Shown: positions 44,823 through 53,595, counted from the first letter of the stretch. The stretch is DNA of 64,000 nucleotides from Amycolatopsis lurida (GCF_900105055.1 NZ_FNTA01000002.1:1-64000); one strand, 5' to 3'. Made by a program: numbers and translations. The notes: a model not told the origin generated them from the letters alone.

Positions 44823-46486
44823 GCACACCCCCCGAGGTCGTCGCCGCGCTGCCGCAGTACGAGATCGGACCCGCGATCGGCCAGGGCGGGATGGGGGTCG
44901 TCTTCGCCGGCGTCCACCGTTCACTGCGCCGCGACGTCGCCATCAAACAGCTGCCGTGGGACGTGCTCAACCACGCCGCCGGCAGTGAGCTCTTCGACCG
45001 CGAAGCGCGGGTGCTGGCCAGCCTCGACCACCCGCACATCGTGCCCGTGTACGACTACGTACGCACCGGCCGCGAGCACCTGATGGTGATGGAACGCCTC
45101 GACGGCGGCACCGTGCACAGCCGCTTCCACAGCGGGCAGATCGGCGGGGAGCAGGCCTGCGCGATCGGGCTGGCGATGCTCGCCGGGCTCCACGCGGCGC
45201 ACGAAGCGGGTGTGCTGCATCTGGACGTCAAGCCGAAGAACCTGCTCTTCACCACCCAAGGCGTGATGAAGGTGGCCGACTTCGGCATCGCGAAGGTGAT
45301 CAGCGAGGGCGCCACCCTCGTCACCCACGGAGGCGAGGTCCTCGGCACACCCGCCTACATCGCGCCCGAGCAGGCGATGGGCAACGCGCTGAGCCCGGCG
45401 GCCGACGTCTACTCGGCGGGCACGGTGCTCTACGAACTGCTGTCCGGGAAGCTGCCGTTCGACAACACCCGCGGCGCGATCAGCATGATGCGCCAGCACA
45501 TGTTCACCGATCCGCGCCCGATCGACGGCGTGCCGTCGCCGCTCGCCGGAGTGGTCATGCGCAGCCTCTCGCGCGAGCTCGACTCCCGGTACCGCGACGC
45601 GGAGACCTTCGCGGCCGACCTCGCCTCGGCCGCCACCGCCGTGTACGGACCGGGCTGGCTGGAACGCTCCCGGGTGCCGGTGCGGCACCTCACCCCTCGG
45701 GTGATCTCCGCGTTCGGCACGCGGATCCCGGCCGGAGACGGCCCGACACGGCCGGTGCGGCGTCCAGCGCCGGATCCGACGCTGTCGGCGACCCGCGCGA
45801 GCTTCGAGCCAGAGTCCCGGCCCGGTGCGGTGCTTTGGTTCCGAGTGGCCGCGGCGGTCGCCGCGATCGCGCTCGTGGTGCTCACCCTGCTCACGCCGGA
45901 ACGCCTGCCGCACGAGGCCACGACACTGAAGATCGACGGCGTCGCCGCCTCGTCCGCGGCCGTGGATCTCAGCAAGACGTTCGCCGTGACGGGGGCGGGG
46001 CGCCCGGAACAGGTGACCCTCGCCCTTTCGGCCGCCGGGATCCCGCTCGGATCCGCGTCGGCGGTGCCGAAACCCGAGGGCGACGGTTTCCGTGCCGATC
46101 TCGCTTTTCCCGGGATCACCCGCTGGATCGTCGGCGGAGCCGTCACCGCGACCATGACGGCCGACGGCGTTCCGATGACCTTCGCCGTCGTCACGCGGCA
46201 GCATCCGCTCGCCAGCGCGCTCGGCGCGGGCAGCCTGATCCTCGCCCTGTTCGCGTTGGCGTACCTGGAATCCGGGCTGCGGACTATCCGGAACGGTCAC
46301 CGCTGGAGGGGCGCTCTCGTCGGCGGCCCGGCGCTCGGCCTCCTGTTCGGCGCGTCGGCGTGGCTGTGCGTGTCGGTCCTGCGAGTGCACGAGCCCGCCG
46401 TGCTGTTCGGTGTCGGCTGCTCGCTCGCGGGCGCGGTGGCGACCGGTTTCGTGGTCGCGGCCGCCCGTGCCCGGCGCAGGCGCTGA
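44819..46486 (+). CDS. Membrane serine/threonine protein kinase, non-RD type
   Basis: Protein of 555 residues. The kinase domain (about 14-270) has GQGGMGVV, VAIKQ, DFGIAKV (about 150) and APEQ. The catalytic loop reads HLDVKPKN instead of HRD, so the Arg that normally contacts the activation-loop phosphate is missing; the catalytic Asp remains. A membrane helix at about 336-357 leads to an outer beta domain (about 360-460), followed by three further C-terminal helices, which is unusual for bacterial receptor kinases. ATG 44819 overlaps the preceding membrane-protein gene. Confidence 0.86.
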   Translation: MSTPPEVVAALPQYEIGPAIGQGGMGVVFAGVHRSLRRDVAIKQLPWDVLNHAAGSELFDREARVLASLDHPHIVPVYDYVRTGREHLMVMERLDGGTVHSRFHSGQIGGEQACAIGLAMLAGLHAAHEAGVLHLDVKPKNLLFTTQGVMKVADFGIAKVISEGATLVTHGGEVLGTPAYIAPEQAMGNALSPAADVYSAGTVLYELLSGKLPFDNTRGAISMMRQHMFTDPRPIDGVPSPLAGVVMRSLSRELDSRYRDAETFAADLASAATAVYGPGWLERSRVPVRHLTPRVISAFGTRIPAGDGPTRPVRRPAPDPTLSATRASFEPESRPGAVLWFRVAAAVAAIALVVLTLLTPERLPHEATTLKIDGVAASSAAVDLSKTFAVTGAGRPEQVTLALSAAGIPLGSASAVPKPEGDGFRADLAFPGITRWIVGGAVTATMTADGVPMTFAVVTRQHPLASALGAGSLILALFALAYLESGLRTIRNGHRWRGALVGGPALGLLFGASAWLCVSVLRVHEPAVLFGVGCSLAGAVATGFVVAAARARRRR

Positions 46487-46514
46487 AGCACGGGGGCCGC
46501 TCCCGGTTTCGGGG

Positions 46515-47306
46515 TCACGACTTGCGGTGCTCGCCTTCGTCGTCGGTGACCTCGAACTGTTCCTTGCGCACCTTGCCGGAGACCGTGTGGTCCTCGGTGA
46601 CGGTCTCGGTCTTGAGCCTCGCCCGCTCCACCGCGACGGTTTCCTTGTTCACCACCGGTTTCTCGGCGTGGAGCACGACTTCCTGTTCGTCCTCGGCGAT
46701 CTCGGCGCGCTCACCGCGCGGGTTCGTGATCGGCTCGCGTTCGATGCGCACCTCCTCGTGGCTGACCGGAACGGTGACCTGCTGTTCCTCGGTGACGACG
46801 TACTTGCGCAGCCGGACGTGTCCGGTCTCGACCTGCTCGGTGCCGACGTTCAGCCGCTCCTCGGACCGCGTCATGGCGGCGTCCCGGTTCTTCCTGCCGG
46901 TGTCCGCTCCCTTGTCCGTGCCCGCCCTGGTCCGGCCGGCGTCGCCCCGGCCCTGTGCCCGGTCGTCCATCCGGCCGTCCGGCGAGGTCCGCGGCATCGG
47001 CAGCCCGTAGTGCTGATAGAGCCGCGCGCTCTCCTCGGCCGACAGATGGCCGTCAGCCTCGATCCGGGGTGCGTCGGTGACCGCTTCCTTGTCGACGCGG
47101 ACGTGCACGCCGTCCCGGTCCGTGTGCGCTCCGGAGAGTGGGACGAAACTTTCCTTGGTACCGAACAGGCCCGTCTTGACGGTGATCCATTCCGGCTGGC
47201 GCGTCGCGTCGGCGAGGTAGACGTTGCCCACCTTGCCGAGCTTGTTGCCGGTCGGGTCGACCACGGCACTGTCGATGAGTTCCTGCGGCTGCATGGTCTT
47301 CGCCAT
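46515..47306 (-). CDS. PRC-barrel and DUF2382 (YsnF-like) protein
   Basis: Protein of 263 residues. The N-terminal PRC barrel (about 8-85; LIDSAVVDPTGNKLGKVGNV, YLADATRQPEWITVKTGLFG) is followed by a charged linker (about 110-145) and a DUF2382 domain (about 150-255; RSEERLNVGTEQVETGHVRL, VPVSHEEVRIEREP, TVSGKVRKEQFEV). Such soluble proteins are stress-associated in actinobacteria and cyanobacteria; the exact role is unknown. ATG 47306 has AAAGGAG 8 nt upstream. It is convergent with the kinase gene, 28 bp away. Confidence 0.88.
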   Translation of the reverse strand: MAKTMQPQELIDSAVVDPTGNKLGKVGNVYLADATRQPEWITVKTGLFGTKESFVPLSGAHTDRDGVHVRVDKEAVTDAPRIEADGHLSAEESARLYQHYGLPMPRTSPDGRMDDRAQGRGDAGRTRAGTDKGADTGRKNRDAAMTRSEERLNVGTEQVETGHVRLRKYVVTEEQQVTVPVSHEEVRIEREPITNPRGERAEIAEDEQEVVLHAEKPVVNKETVAVERARLKTETVTEDHTVSGKVRKEQFEVTDDEGEHRKS

Positions 47307-47519
47307 CGGTCCCGCTCCTTTCGGAAGATGCCTGCTGAGACACCCACCGTCGAACGGGCCGGTGATCATGGCAACCGTCGTGGTGCACCTGTGGGTGACC
47401 CCGGAAAGTGGTGGTTTGAAGCCGCGATCGCGGGCTAGGAGCGGCGTGTCGCCGCAGGTGAAAGGGAGTGCCGGTGGGGTGACCGGCAGTCGTGGGGGAT
47501 GGCGCGAACGTGTGGTCCC

Positions 47520-47558
47520 GAAAATCGGATGCGGTGCGCTCCGGACCTGACCTACCCT
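47520..47558 (+). promoter_or_regulatory. Candidate promoter (WhiB7-like) of the ABC-F transcript
   Basis: TACCCT at 47553-47558 fits a -10 box. The -35 position 17 bp upstream (TGCGGT, 47530-47535) is weak, but the AT-only patch AAAAT (47521-47524 plus the base before it) lies a few bp further upstream. This pattern, an A/T-rich patch just upstream of a poor -35, is described for WhiB7-activated antibiotic-response promoters, which often drive ABC-F genes. Confidence 0.35.
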
Positions 47559-47568
47559 CGTGATCGTG

Positions 47569-47592
47569 ATGCAGCAACTGCTGTTCCTCTGA
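47569..47592 (+). CDS. Leader peptide MQQLLFL upstream of ABC-F
   Basis: ATG-CAG-CAA-CTG-CTG-TTC-CTC-TGA encodes seven residues, MQQLLFL. An in-frame GTG at 47560 would add three residues. It lies about 10 bp after the proposed -10 box, so it would be almost leaderless. The stop codon is immediately followed by a long hairpin, and the ABC-F gene starts 85 bp later. Short Leu-rich leader peptides before ribosome-protecting ABC-F genes commonly sense drug-stalled ribosomes. Confidence 0.55.
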   Translation: MQQLLFL

Positions 47593-47645
47593 GGAACGAC
47601 GCCTCCACCGGTGCCGCGAGCCGCGGTACCGGAGTTCGTTCTTCC
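47593..47645 (+). promoter_or_regulatory. Attenuator-like hairpin between leader peptide and ABC-F
   Basis: Nested pairing: GAACGA (47594-47599) with TCGTTC (47636-47641), CCGGT with ACCGG, and CCGCG-AGC-CGCGG at the tip, with small bulges. A T-rich stretch follows on the right side (TTCGTTCTTCC). It could end transcription unless a ribosome stalled on the leader peptide disrupts it. Confidence 0.5.
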
Positions 47646-47677
47646 TGCTCATCACTTTCACCGGAGGCAGTTCCTTC

Positions 47678-49279
47678 ATGTCATCCCCTCTTTCGTCCGC
47701 GCCCGTGCGCGCGGCGCACGTCCGCCTGTCCGGCGTCCATCTGTCCTTCGGGGGACGGCCGGTCCTCGCCGGGGTCGACCTTGTCGCCGCCGCCGGCGAG
47801 CGTGTCGCCATCGTCGGGGAGAACGGTCGCGGCAAGACCACACTTCTCCGGGTGCTCGCCGGTGACCTGGCCGCCGACCGCGGCGAAGTGCACCGTTCCG
47901 GTTCGGCCGGCGTCGCCGACCAGCAGATCCCGCTCGGGGCGACCGACACCGTCGGCGCGTTGATCGACCTCGAACTGGCCGCCGTCCGCGGCGCGCTGGC
48001 CCGGCTCGAGGCCGCCACCGAGGCACTCAGCGACGGACGTCCCGGAGCCGACGACGCCTTCGCCGCCGCACTCGAAGAAGCCGAAGCCCTCGACGCGTGG
48101 GACGCCGACAGACGTGTCGAAGTGTCACTGGCGGCCTTGAACGCCGTCGACGACCGCGACCGTCCACTCGGAACACTGTCGGTCGGGCAGCGGCACCGGG
48201 TCCGGCTGGCCTGCCTGCTCGGCGCCGGGCACCCGGTCCTGCTGCTCGACGAGCCGACCAACCATCTCGACGCGGCGGGGCTCGACCATCTGACCGAGCG
48301 GTTGCGCGCGCATCCGGGCGTGGTCGTCCTGGTCAGCCATGACCGGGCCCTGCTCGCGGACGTCGCCACCACGGTGATCGACCTCGACCCGTCGAGCGAC
48401 GGACGGCCGCGCGTTTATGGCGGCGGGTACGCGGCTTATGTCGAGGCCCGTCGAGCCGAACGCGCCCGCTGGGAATCGGCGCACGCCGACCAGATCGCCG
48501 AGCGGCAACGGCTGGCCGACGACCTGTCCGCGGCGCGGAACCGGTTGCGGGACAACTGGCGGCCGCCCAAGGGCACCGGCAGGCACGTCCGCGCCACACG
48601 CGCACCCGGGCTGGTCCGCGCGGTCCACCGGCGGCAGGAAGAACTGGCCGAGCACGTGGTCGCCGTTCCGCCGCCACCCGCCCGGTTCGCCATGCCCGAG
48701 CTACCGGCGCACGGAGGCGCGACGCTCCTCCGTGCCGCCGGGGTGACGGTGGCCGGGCGACTCGCGCGTCCGGTGGATCTGGCGCTGGAAAGCGGCGACC
48801 GGCTGGTCGTCACCGGCCGCAACGGCGCGGGTAAGTCGACGCTCCTGTCCGTGCTGGCCGGGGAGCTGGAGCCGGGGACCGGCACGGTCACGCGTTCGCG
48901 GTCCGCGCGGATCGGCAGGCTGGGCCAGGAATCCGAGCTGCCGGGCAGGCGGACGGCGATGGAGCTGTACGACGAACAGCTCGCCAGGACCGGGATCCCC
49001 GGGCCGGGGCTGGGCGAGCTGGGCCTGCTCGCCGGCTACGACCGGCACCGGCCGGTGGCCGAACTGTCGGTCGGCGCGCGGCGGCGGCTGGACCTGGCGC
49101 TGGTACTGGCTCGCCGTCCGCACGTCGTGTTGCTTGACGAGCCGACCAACCACCTGTCCGCCGCCCTCGTCGACGAGCTGACCGCCGCACTCGAAACGAC
49201 CCCGGCCGCGGTGGTGATCGCCACGCACGACCGGCAGTTGTCGCGGGACACGGAGTCCTGGCCGAGGCTCGCGTTGTGA
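47678..49279 (+). CDS. ABC-F family ATPase (probable antibiotic-resistance/ribosome protection type)
   Basis: Protein of 533 residues with two ABC domains and no membrane segments. First: Walker A GENGRGKTTL (about 48), signature LSVGQRHRV, Walker B LLLDEPTNHLD. Second: GRNGAGKSTL (about 385), LSVGARRRL, VLLDEPTNHLS. A charged linker of about 80 residues joins them. ABC-F proteins bind the ribosomal E site; resistance types dislodge macrolides, lincosamides or pleuromutilins. The leader peptide and hairpin upstream favour the resistance type. ATG 47678 follows GGAGG by about 10 nt. Confidence 0.88.
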   Translation: MSSPLSSAPVRAAHVRLSGVHLSFGGRPVLAGVDLVAAAGERVAIVGENGRGKTTLLRVLAGDLAADRGEVHRSGSAGVADQQIPLGATDTVGALIDLELAAVRGALARLEAATEALSDGRPGADDAFAAALEEAEALDAWDADRRVEVSLAALNAVDDRDRPLGTLSVGQRHRVRLACLLGAGHPVLLLDEPTNHLDAAGLDHLTERLRAHPGVVVLVSHDRALLADVATTVIDLDPSSDGRPRVYGGGYAAYVEARRAERARWESAHADQIAERQRLADDLSAARNRLRDNWRPPKGTGRHVRATRAPGLVRAVHRRQEELAEHVVAVPPPPARFAMPELPAHGGATLLRAAGVTVAGRLARPVDLALESGDRLVVTGRNGAGKSTLLSVLAGELEPGTGTVTRSRSARIGRLGQESELPGRRTAMELYDEQLARTGIPGPGLGELGLLAGYDRHRPVAELSVGARRRLDLALVLARRPHVVLLDEPTNHLSAALVDELTAALETTPAAVVIATHDRQLSRDTESWPRLAL

Positions 49280-49283
49280 GCCG

Positions 49284-50105
49284 TCAATCGCGGTGGGCGA
49301 GGGTGTAGCGCACGGTCTGCGCGAGCACCACGCTCCCGTCGTGCTCGCGGAGTGGTTCGAGCTCCGCGAGCACGGCCTGGCGCACGGCGTCGAGGCGGTC
49401 TTCCGGGATCAGCTCCCAGAACATCCGCTGGCCGTGCGACCAGGACCAGGTGATCCAGTGCCCGGGGTCGGCGAACTTCACCGGATAGACGCGTTCCACG
49501 GACGTGACATCGGTGAAGCCCGCCGACTCCACGGCCTGGCCGAATCCTTCGATGGTGGCGAACAGTCCCGCCCTTACGGCCAGTGTCCAGGCCAGTTCCG
49601 GCGGAACGAACGGTTTGAACACCTCGCGCACGGCCGCCCACCGGGGATCGTCCGCGCCGAACGTGGTGACGCCCAGTCGGCCGCCGGGTGCGAGGAGGCG
49701 ACGCCAGGACCGCAGACCGGCGACCGGGTCCGGCAGGAAGAAGACCACGAACGACGCGAGCACGACATCGAAGGCGGCGTCGTCCAGTGTCGGTTCTTGG
49801 GCGTCCATAAGGGAAACCGAGGCGTTGACTCCGCGCGCCTCGATGTCCTTCGCGGTGCGCTCGACCATTTCCGCGGAAAGGTCGATACCCAGCACCGATC
49901 CTTGCGGGCCGACCCGCTCGGCCGCCGGGAAGAGCACCGCGCCCCGTCCACAGCCGACATCCAGCAAGCGCTCACCGGGGACGAGCCCGGCCCGGTCGAG
50001 CAGTTCGGTGGCGAACGCGCCGAAGAAGTCGACGCCGAGCGCGTCGTAGGTCTCCGCCGTCCGGTCGAACAGCCGCGCCATCGCCTGCCGGGTGTAAGCG
50101 CTCAT
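49284..50105 (-). CDS. Class I SAM-dependent methyltransferase
   Basis: Protein of 273 residues. SAM-binding motif I LLDVGCGRGAVLFP (about 47-60), acidic motif II DLSAEMVE (about 75), motif post-II LMDAQEPTLDDAAFDVV, and FFLPDPVAGLRSWRRLLAPGG typical of UbiE-like enzymes (written here in two parts: FFLPDPVAGL, RSWRRLLAPGG). Likely methylates a small molecule; substrate unknown. It ends 4 bp from the stop of the convergent ABC-F gene. Methylation of an rRNA or drug is possible, but nothing in the sequence says so. Confidence 0.87.
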   Translation of the reverse strand: MSAYTRQAMARLFDRTAETYDALGVDFFGAFATELLDRAGLVPGERLLDVGCGRGAVLFPAAERVGPQGSVLGIDLSAEMVERTAKDIEARGVNASVSLMDAQEPTLDDAAFDVVLASFVVFFLPDPVAGLRSWRRLLAPGGRLGVTTFGADDPRWAAVREVFKPFVPPELAWTLAVRAGLFATIEGFGQAVESAGFTDVTSVERVYPVKFADPGHWITWSWSHGQRMFWELIPEDRLDAVRQAVLAELEPLREHDGSVVLAQTVRYTLAHRD

Positions 50106-50257
50106 GCGCAGGACGATGACGCGGTGAAAACGGTGTTGTCAAACGGATGCGGGAGATTTGTCACGCCGCTCCGGGCGATTATGCCCGAAATGTGCGCCGG
50201 GGTGCCGGTTTCTTGTGCCGACACACACGCTCGACGAAGCACAGCGCCGATACCGGT

Positions 50258-50391
50258 GGTTTCGCGTGATCGAACGGACGACACGCGTGATCCGGTGGAC
50301 GACACGCGTGACTGGACGGACGACACGCGCATGGCCAGGGGCCGCCGAGAGTCGTCCGCTCAATCACGCGTGTCGTCCGTCCGATCACGCC
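50258..50391. repeat. 21-bp periodic inverted array, copy B
   Basis: Core GGACGACACGCGTGA at 50276, 50297 and 50318 (third truncated), each 21 bp apart. A loop GGCCAGGGG...CCGCCG follows, then the core is inverted at 50364 with a partial unit at 50385, again 21 bp on. It starts with GGTTTCGCGTGATC exactly as copy A at 17520. The right edge touches the stop codon of the YdcF gene, suggesting insertion or recruitment as a terminator. Confidence 0.8.
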
Positions 50392-51405
50392 TCAGGAGAA
50401 GGCGCGGGAGATCTGCGAAAGCACGATGAGACCGCAGATGACCAGGTTCTTGTACTTGTGGTCCACCAGGATGGCCACGAATTCGCGAAGGGTGGCGCTC
50501 GGCCAGAAGTACCAGGCCGTCGGCGATCCGATGACCTGCCCGTTCACCTTGGCGCGGCGGGCGGTGAGGGCGGCGCGGAGCACGTGGAAGTTGTTCGTGA
50601 CCACCGTGCACCGGTAGTCCGCCTTTCGCCGCTCCATGATCTCGGCGCTGAAGGTGAGGTTTTCGAAGGTCGTCCGCGAGCGGTCTTCGAGGAGGATCCG
50701 CTCCTTCGGCAGCCCGTTCTCGACCAGGTAGCCGGCCATGGCGTGAGACTCCGGGAGGTCCTCGTCGGGTCCTTGCCCGCCCGAGGTGACCACCATCGGC
50801 TCCCGGCCACGGCGGGCTTCGGCGTCGATGACGCGTTTCGCCCGGTTCAGGCGGCTCGCCAGCAGCGGCGGCACCCGGTGCCCGTCGAGCAGTCCCGAGC
50901 CCAGCACCACGACGAAGTCCACGCCCTTTTCGGTGCGGATGCGGCCGTAGACGATCGAGTACAGGAGGAAGCAGACGAACAGGAACGAGAAGTAGACGAC
51001 GAGCCCGTTCAGGATGCCTCGAACGATGTCGAGAGGTTCCCAGGCGAGTTGAGTGACCGTCGCGTTGAAGATGATCAGCGCGCAGACGCCGAGCCCCGTC
51101 AGCAGCGAAAGGACGTTGGCCAGCCTTCGTCCCTCGCGGCGGAGCATGGTGATCCCGTTGCAGATCAGGAAGACCGTCAGCGCGAGGACCGTCGGGATGA
51201 TCAGCAGGATCACGCCGACCGCGACGAACCCCGCCGCCTCGGGCGACACCGAGGCGAGCAGCGCGATGAACGTCACGCCGAGGAACAGCAGCGCGAAGAA
51301 GAGGTAGAAGCCGTTCCGCAACCGGCGCCGGTCACGAAGGAAGCTCACCAGGAAAACCGCGCAGCACAAAGCCGCGATGGCGAAGGGGATTGCAGCGGCC
51401 TTCAC
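50392..51405 (-). CDS. YdcF/DUF218-family membrane protein
   Basis: Protein of 337 residues. Four or five N-terminal membrane helices (about 4-22, 32-50, 57-80, 90-110, 125-150) precede the DUF218 domain (about 165-300): VDFVVVLGSGLLDGHRVPP, VTSGGQGPDEDLPES, LPKERILLEDRSRTTFENL, CTVVTNNFHVLRA. Relatives (SanA, ElyC, YdcF) act in envelope biogenesis, one in lipid-carrier homeostasis. GTG 51405 has GGAG 6 nt upstream and starts at the first helix. The C-terminal helix (NLVICGLIVLSQI) suggests both ends are membrane-attached. Confidence 0.86.
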   Translation of the reverse strand: MKAAAIPFAIAALCCAVFLVSFLRDRRRLRNGFYLFFALLFLGVTFIALLASVSPEAAGFVAVGVILLIIPTVLALTVFLICNGITMLRREGRRLANVLSLLTGLGVCALIIFNATVTQLAWEPLDIVRGILNGLVVYFSFLFVCFLLYSIVYGRIRTEKGVDFVVVLGSGLLDGHRVPPLLASRLNRAKRVIDAEARRGREPMVVTSGGQGPDEDLPESHAMAGYLVENGLPKERILLEDRSRTTFENLTFSAEIMERRKADYRCTVVTNNFHVLRAALTARRAKVNGQVIGSPTAWYFWPSATLREFVAILVDHKYKNLVICGLIVLSQISRAFS

Positions 51406-51532
51406 GAGGACTCCAGCCTGGGGACGACGCGGGCGCTCGGGTGTCGGCACGCGGTGCGGCGGCATTCAAACACACGACGGTACGGCGGGGCGCATCCTCC
51501 TCGGGTGTGTCGCCTTTCCTAGCCGGAGTGAG

Positions 51533-53152
51533 TCATCGGGCGCGTTGCACCGGCCGTTCGTCCCATACCGGTTCCGCGGTTTCACGCACGTGTCCGTCCG
51601 AGCCGAACACGAGGTACCGATCGAAGGAGCGTGCGAACCACCGGTCGTGTGTCACCGCGATCGTGGTGCCTTCGTAGGCTTCCAACGCCTGCTGCAGCGC
51701 TTCCGCCGAGGCGAGGTCGAGGTTGTCGGTCGGTTCGTCCAGGAGCAGGATCGTCGCGCCGCCGATCTCCAGCAGCAGGATCTGGAACCGCGCCTGCTGG
51801 CCGCCGGACAGCTTCTCGAACCGCTGGTCGCCCTGTCCGTCGAGTTCGTACCGGCGCAGGATGTTCATCGCGGGCCCGCGGCTTCGCGCGTAGTCGGTCC
51901 AGAGGATGTCGACGAGCGTTTTTCCGAGCAGTTCGGGATGGGCGTGTGTCTGCGCGAAGTGGCCGGGCACGACGCGGGCACCGAGTTTCCACAGCCCGTC
52001 GTGCGCGACGTCCTCACCCGCCAGCAGCCGCAGGAAATGCGATTTGCCGGAGCCGTTCGAGCCGAGCACCGCGACCCGTTCGCCGTAGAAGACCTCCAGG
52101 TCGAAGGGTTTCATCAGGCCGCGGAGTTCGAGCCCTTCGCAGGTGACGGCGCGGACACCGGTCCGGCCGCCGCGCAGGCGCATCGTGATCTTCTGTTCGC
52201 GCGGGGGAGCGGCGGGCGCTCCGGCCTCCTCGAACTTCCGCAACCGTGTCTGCGCGGCGTGATAGCGCGACGCCATCTCGTCGCTGCGGGCGGCGTACTG
52301 CCGCATGTCGGCCACGAGTTTCTTGAGCTGGGCATGCTTTTCGTCCCAGCGGCGACGGAGTTCCTCGAAGCGCTCGAACCGTTCCGCGCGCGCCTGGTGG
52401 TAGCTGTCGAAGCCACCGCCGTGCACCCAGACATCGCCGCCGGCGGGCCCGGGTTCGACGCTGATGATCTTGTTCGCCGCCCGGGCGAGGAGTTCCCGGT
52501 CGTGCGAAACGAACAGCACGGTCTTCTGGGTCTCACGCAGCCGCTCTTCCAGCCACTGCTTGCCGGGGACGTCGAGGTAGTTGTCCGGCTCGTCGAGCAG
52601 GAGCACGCCGGATCCGCCGAGGAGCAGCGCCTCCAGCACCAGCCGCTTCTGTTCGCCGCCGGACAGCGTGCGCACCTCGCGCCAGCGCGCCTTTTCGTAC
52701 GGCAGGTTGAGCGCCGCCGTCGTGCACTTGTCCCACACGACTTCGGCTTCGTAGCCGCGAGCGTCACCCCAATCGCCGAGCGCCTGTGCGTACGCCATCT
52801 GGTTCGCTTCGTCGTCGCGTTCCATCAAGGCGAGTTCGGTGTCGTCGACCGCGCGGGCGGCGGCGCGGAGCGACTCCGGCGACACCGACACGAGCAGATC
52901 CCGTACCGTCCGTTCGTCGCGCACGGAGCCGACGAACTGGGGCATCACCCCGAGCCCGCCACTGATGGTCACCGAGCCGCCGGTGGGGGACAGCTCCCCC
53001 GAGATCAGCCGGAGCAACGTCGTCTTGCCCGCCCCGTTGGCCCCGACGAGCGCGCAGACGCTGCCCTCTCCGACCCGGAACGAGACGTCGTCGAGGAGCA
53101 GTCGCCCGTCGGGCAGGTGGTACTCGACGTGCGCGACCTCGACGTGACCCAT
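51533..53152 (-). CDS. ABC-F family ATPase (second copy)
   Basis: Protein of 539 residues with two ABC domains: GANGAGKTTLLR (about 35), LSGGEQKRLVLEALL, LLLDEPDNYLD; then GSNGSGKSHFLR (about 345), LSGGQQARFQILLLE, LLLDEPTDNLD. In both Walker B regions the usual DEPTNHLD is altered (DEPDNYLD, DEPTDNLD), and the second Walker A has His after Ser. A coiled-coil linker (about 245-310) joins the domains. It is of the Uup/EttA-like soluble type and differs clearly from the ABC-F at 47678. ATG 53152 is chosen; TTG 53188 with GGAGA upstream is possible. It is divergent from the small-protein/YidC operon. Confidence 0.88.
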   Translation of the reverse strand: MGHVEVAHVEYHLPDGRLLLDDVSFRVGEGSVCALVGANGAGKTTLLRLISGELSPTGGSVTISGGLGVMPQFVGSVRDERTVRDLLVSVSPESLRAAARAVDDTELALMERDDEANQMAYAQALGDWGDARGYEAEVVWDKCTTAALNLPYEKARWREVRTLSGGEQKRLVLEALLLGGSGVLLLDEPDNYLDVPGKQWLEERLRETQKTVLFVSHDRELLARAANKIISVEPGPAGGDVWVHGGGFDSYHQARAERFERFEELRRRWDEKHAQLKKLVADMRQYAARSDEMASRYHAAQTRLRKFEEAGAPAAPPREQKITMRLRGGRTGVRAVTCEGLELRGLMKPFDLEVFYGERVAVLGSNGSGKSHFLRLLAGEDVAHDGLWKLGARVVPGHFAQTHAHPELLGKTLVDILWTDYARSRGPAMNILRRYELDGQGDQRFEKLSGGQQARFQILLLEIGGATILLLDEPTDNLDLASAEALQQALEAYEGTTIAVTHDRWFARSFDRYLVFGSDGHVRETAEPVWDERPVQRAR

Positions 53153-53215
53153 TTCGACAGACTGCCCGCGTCCTCGGGAATCACGCAACGCAATATCTCC
53201 GGTAGTGTCGGTGAC

Positions 53216-53572
53216 GTGGAGCGAACCTACTTCGGCGTGCGGCTCAAGCTGATGCTTGCGCTGTTCCTGCCCGAGTTGTTCGTCGTGCTCCCGGTCGTCG
53301 GCGGGATCAACCCGCTGAGCCTGGCCACCGCGCTGACGGCGTCGGTCGCGGTCGCCAACCCGCTCGGCCTCGCCGCCGCCCTGACCGCGTCACTCGTCGC
53401 CGTCCTGCTGGCGCTTGCGGCGCACTTCCGCCTGGAACCGGCGGCCGCCGCGATGCGGGTGCGCGCCGTCAGCCTGCGCGAACGCGCGCAGCTGTTCTTG
53501 AGCCTGCGCGATCCCGACGCGCGTGGCCGCGTGCGGCCCCGAGCTCCGTCACTGGGCATCGCGGCTGCCTGA
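53216..53572 (+). CDS. Small membrane protein upstream of yidC (DUF6412-like)
   Basis: Protein of 118 residues. Two or three hydrophobic stretches (LMLALFLPELFVVLPVV; ALTASVAVANPLGLAAAL; ASLVAVLLALAAHF) are followed by a basic tail with FLSLRDPDARGRVRPRAP. Small proteins of this kind (annotated DUF6412 in related genomes, from memory) often precede a second yidC in actinobacteria. GTG 53216 is chosen; the ribosome site is weak. A hairpin covers its stop codon, and yidC follows 66 bp later. Confidence 0.65.
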   Translation: MERTYFGVRLKLMLALFLPELFVVLPVVGGINPLSLATALTASVAVANPLGLAAALTASLVAVLLALAAHFRLEPAAAAMRVRAVSLRERAQLFLSLRDPDARGRVRPRAPSLGIAAA

Positions 53573-53595
53573 CCTTCCGTTCGAAGGTGAGGCAG
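53565..53595 (+). terminator. Hairpin over the stop codon before yidC
   Basis: CTGCCTGACCTTC (53565-53577) pairs with GAAGGTGAGGCAG (53583-53595), one G-G mismatch, loop of 5 nt. The stop codon TGA lies inside the left arm. It could attenuate read-through into yidC or protect the upstream message. Confidence 0.5.

Noticed and set aside
47593..47645. Intrinsic terminator of an upstream gene
   Set aside because: No plus-strand gene ends before it; it lies directly behind a leader peptide and before the ABC-F gene.
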